Of a stretch of DNA of 24,356 nucleotides, positions 22,767 to 24,356 are shown one piece after another. Under the pieces are notes generated by a model. It saw only the letters and a program-made list of their open reading frames with translations. It was not told where the DNA came from and searched no databases. Position 1 is the stretch's first letter. Every line of letters begins with the position of its first letter. The DNA is from Mucilaginibacter sp. (GTDB lineage: Bacteria; Bacteroidota; Bacteroidia; Sphingobacteriales; Sphingobacteriaceae): positions 1 to 24,356 of the forward strand of contig JAFAKI010000206.1 in the NCBI GenBank assembly GCA_019235595.1, written 5' to 3'. The position numbers and the translations under genes are program-made.

Positions 22767-24356
22767 ATGGCCGAAGTAGTAAAAATGCCAAAAATGAGCG
22801 ATACCATGACCGAAGGGGTATTGGCCAAATGGCATAAAAAAGTTGGTGACCAGGTGAAATCAGGCGATGTATTGGCCGAGGTGGAAACTGATAAGGCCAC
22901 AATGGATTTCGAGTCGTTCCAGGACGGCACCTTATTATATATAGGTGTAGAAGAAGGCAAAGCTGTTCCGGTTGATACGGTGATCGCTGTTTTAGGCAAA
23001 GCCGGCGAGGATTATAAACAAGCGTTGGAGAGTAGCAATGGTAGTGGCAGTAAGCCTACTGAAGAAAAAACTCCATCTGCGCCTGCTGAGAAAACTGCTA
23101 CTGCAACTGCCACTGCAACTCCTAAGGTGGATACATCAAACATCCCTGCCACTGTTATCCGCATGCCATTGCTGAGCGATACCATGACAGAGGGCGTTAT
23201 ACAAAAATGGAACTTTAAAGTAGGCGATAAAGTAAAGGCCGACGACTCGCTGGCCGATGTGGAAACCGACAAGGCTACCATGGAGGTTGTAGGCTACGAA
23301 GCCGGTACCTTATTATATATAGGTGTAAAAGAAGGCGAAGCCGCTCCGGTAAATGGCATCATTGCGATTGTGGGTAAAGAAGGCACTGATATCACACCTT
23401 TGTTGCAAGAGGGTGGTGCTCCAGCGGCCCCTGCTGCTGAGGCTCCAAAGGAAGAAGCTGCCGCTGAAACTTCTTCAACTACTACAACTACTACAACCTC
23501 TTCAACCACCAACGACGACAGCAGGGTAAAAGCCTCCCCATTAGCACGTAAAATAGCTAAAGAAAAAGGCATCAACCTGAATGATGTAAAAGGCACTGCC
23601 GAAGGCGGCCGTATCATCAAGAAGGACGTTGAAGAATTTACCCCATCTGCCAAACCAGCGGCAGCTGCGACTACTACAACCACTCCAACTACTACAACCA
23701 CTTCAACCCCGGTTATCCCAACCTACGTTGGTCAAGAGAAATACACCGACAAGCCGCTTACCCAGATGCGTAAAACCATCACCCGTCGCTTGTCTGAGAG
23801 CTTTGTGATACCGCACTTCTACCTCACTATTTCGGTGGATATGGATCAGGCGGTTGCCGCCCGTACCAAAATGAACGAGGTAGCGCCGGTGAAACTGTCG
23901 TTCAACGACCTGGTACTGAAAGCATGCGCTGTAGCCCTGAAGCAACACCCTGTGGTGAACTCCTCATGGATGGGCGAAAGTATCCGTACCAACGAGCACG
24001 TGAACATTGGTGTGGCCGTAGCGGTAGAAGAAGGTTTGCTGGTACCAGTCGTTCGTTTTGCTGACGGTAAATCGCTTACGCAGATATCTGCCGAGGTAAA
24101 AGACTTTGCCGGTCGCGCAAAAGCTAAAAAACTGCAACTGCCAGAAATGGAAGGCTCAACCTTCACCATATCCAACCTGGGCATGTTCGGCATCGACGAG
24201 TTTACCGCCATCATCAACCCTCCGGGAGCCTGCATACTGGCCGTTAGCGGCATACAGCAGATACCGGTAGTCAAGAATGGCGCCGTGGTACCAGGCAACG
24301 TCATGAAACTAACCCTCACCTGCGATCACCGTGTAGTAGACGGCGCCACCGGCGCA
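22767..24356 (+). CDS. pdhC: Dihydrolipoamide acetyltransferase (E2) of pyruvate dehydrogenase, C-terminus cut by window end
   Basis: 530 codons are visible from the ATG at 22767; the frame is open at the right edge. Domain order: lipoyl domain 1 (about 2-78, Lys43 in ETDKAT), linker, lipoyl domain 2 (about 129-205, Lys169 in ETDKAT), Thr/Ala-rich linker (about 216-250), E1/E3-binding domain (about 254-290, RVKASPLARKIAKEKGI), a second Thr-rich linker, then the acetyltransferase domain (about 325 on). The catalytic HRVVDG (His521, Asp525) sits just before the cut, so only roughly the last 20 residues are missing. E2 is the core of the complex and passes acetyl groups from E1 to CoA. It follows pdhA by 41 bp, in one operon. 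Confidence 0.96.
   Translation, partial: MAEVVKMPKMSDTMTEGVLAKWHKKVGDQVKSGDVLAEVETDKATMDFESFQDGTLLYIGVEEGKAVPVDTVIAVLGKAGEDYKQALESSNGSGSKPTEEKTPSAPAEKTATATATATPKVDTSNIPATVIRMPLLSDTMTEGVIQKWNFKVGDKVKADDSLADVETDKATMEVVGYEAGTLLYIGVKEGEAAPVNGIIAIVGKEGTDITPLLQEGGAPAAPAAEAPKEEAAAETSSTTTTTTTSSTTNDDSRVKASPLARKIAKEKGINLNDVKGTAEGGRIIKKDVEEFTPSAKPAAAATTTTTPTTTTTSTPVIPTYVGQEKYTDKPLTQMRKTITRRLSESFVIPHFYLTISVDMDQAVAARTKMNEVAPVKLSFNDLVLKACAVALKQHPVVNSSWMGESIRTNEHVNIGVAVAVEEGLLVPVVRFADGKSLTQISAEVKDFAGRAKAKKLQLPEMEGSTFTISNLGMFGIDEFTAIINPPGACILAVSGIQQIPVVKNGAVVPGNVMKLTLTCDHRVVDGATGA

Noticed and set aside
23294..24319. Minus-strand Val/Ala-rich open frames of 135 and 157 codons
   Set aside because: Antisense of the E2 gene; the Val-rich runs are the reverse complement of its Thr-rich linkers.

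Overview
The window reads as a chromosomal segment of a Bacteroidota bacterium, most likely Sphingobacteriaceae (Mucilaginibacter/Pedobacter-like). This rests on the protein flavour, tRNA-type genes without an encoded CCA, promoters of the TTTG-(19-20)-TAnnTTTG type, GH97/GH16/GH5 enzymes, and intergenic gaps full of small palindromic repeats. The genus is inference. There is no phage, insertion sequence or CRISPR array.

Left part (1-7990). The window opens inside thrB (homoserine kinase), followed by thrC (threonine synthase) and a clear terminator. Facing these is a minus-strand methionine/folate block: metH, then metF, then a secreted beta-barrel-like protein. Upstream of metH, on the minus strand at about 8002-8114, is a SAM-I (S-box) riboswitch aptamer with a candidate promoter just before it. 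This ties metH, and probably metF, to SAM level.

Middle (7990-12980). A repeat-rich gap with nested hairpins precedes a stand-alone Clp N-domain protein. A second gap carries two palindromic elements, one of which runs into the start codon of tex (a transcription/RNA-binding accessory protein). An Lrp/AsnC regulator follows on the minus strand. Between it and the next gene lies the most unusual item: two tandem tRNA-like RNA genes (12445-12557 and 12641-12757). Each has a 7-bp acceptor stem, D-like and T arms, and a very long structured variable arm. Compensatory changes between the copies support the fold. A Bacteroidota promoter precedes them and an intrinsic terminator follows. The anticodon position reads GUC in both, on a class II body, which does not match any ordinary tRNA I know.

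Glycan block (12979-17263, minus). GH5, GH16 and GH97 enzymes, all with export signals, are arranged in one direction. They look like a small beta-glucan/oligosaccharide utilisation cluster without a SusC/SusD pair in view.

Right part (17473-24356). A molybdate ABC transporter (modA, modB, and a short modC without the usual C-terminal domain) is followed by minus-strand genes for a CapA-like lipoprotein and an NlpC/P60 peptidase. The NlpC/P60 gene has a very good promoter. An intrinsic terminator lies between these two genes and abuts the capA start. The window ends with pyruvate dehydrogenase E1 alpha (pdhA, whose start has been duplicated as an 18-bp tandem repeat) and a two-lipoyl-domain E2 cut by the window end just after its catalytic HxxxDG motif.
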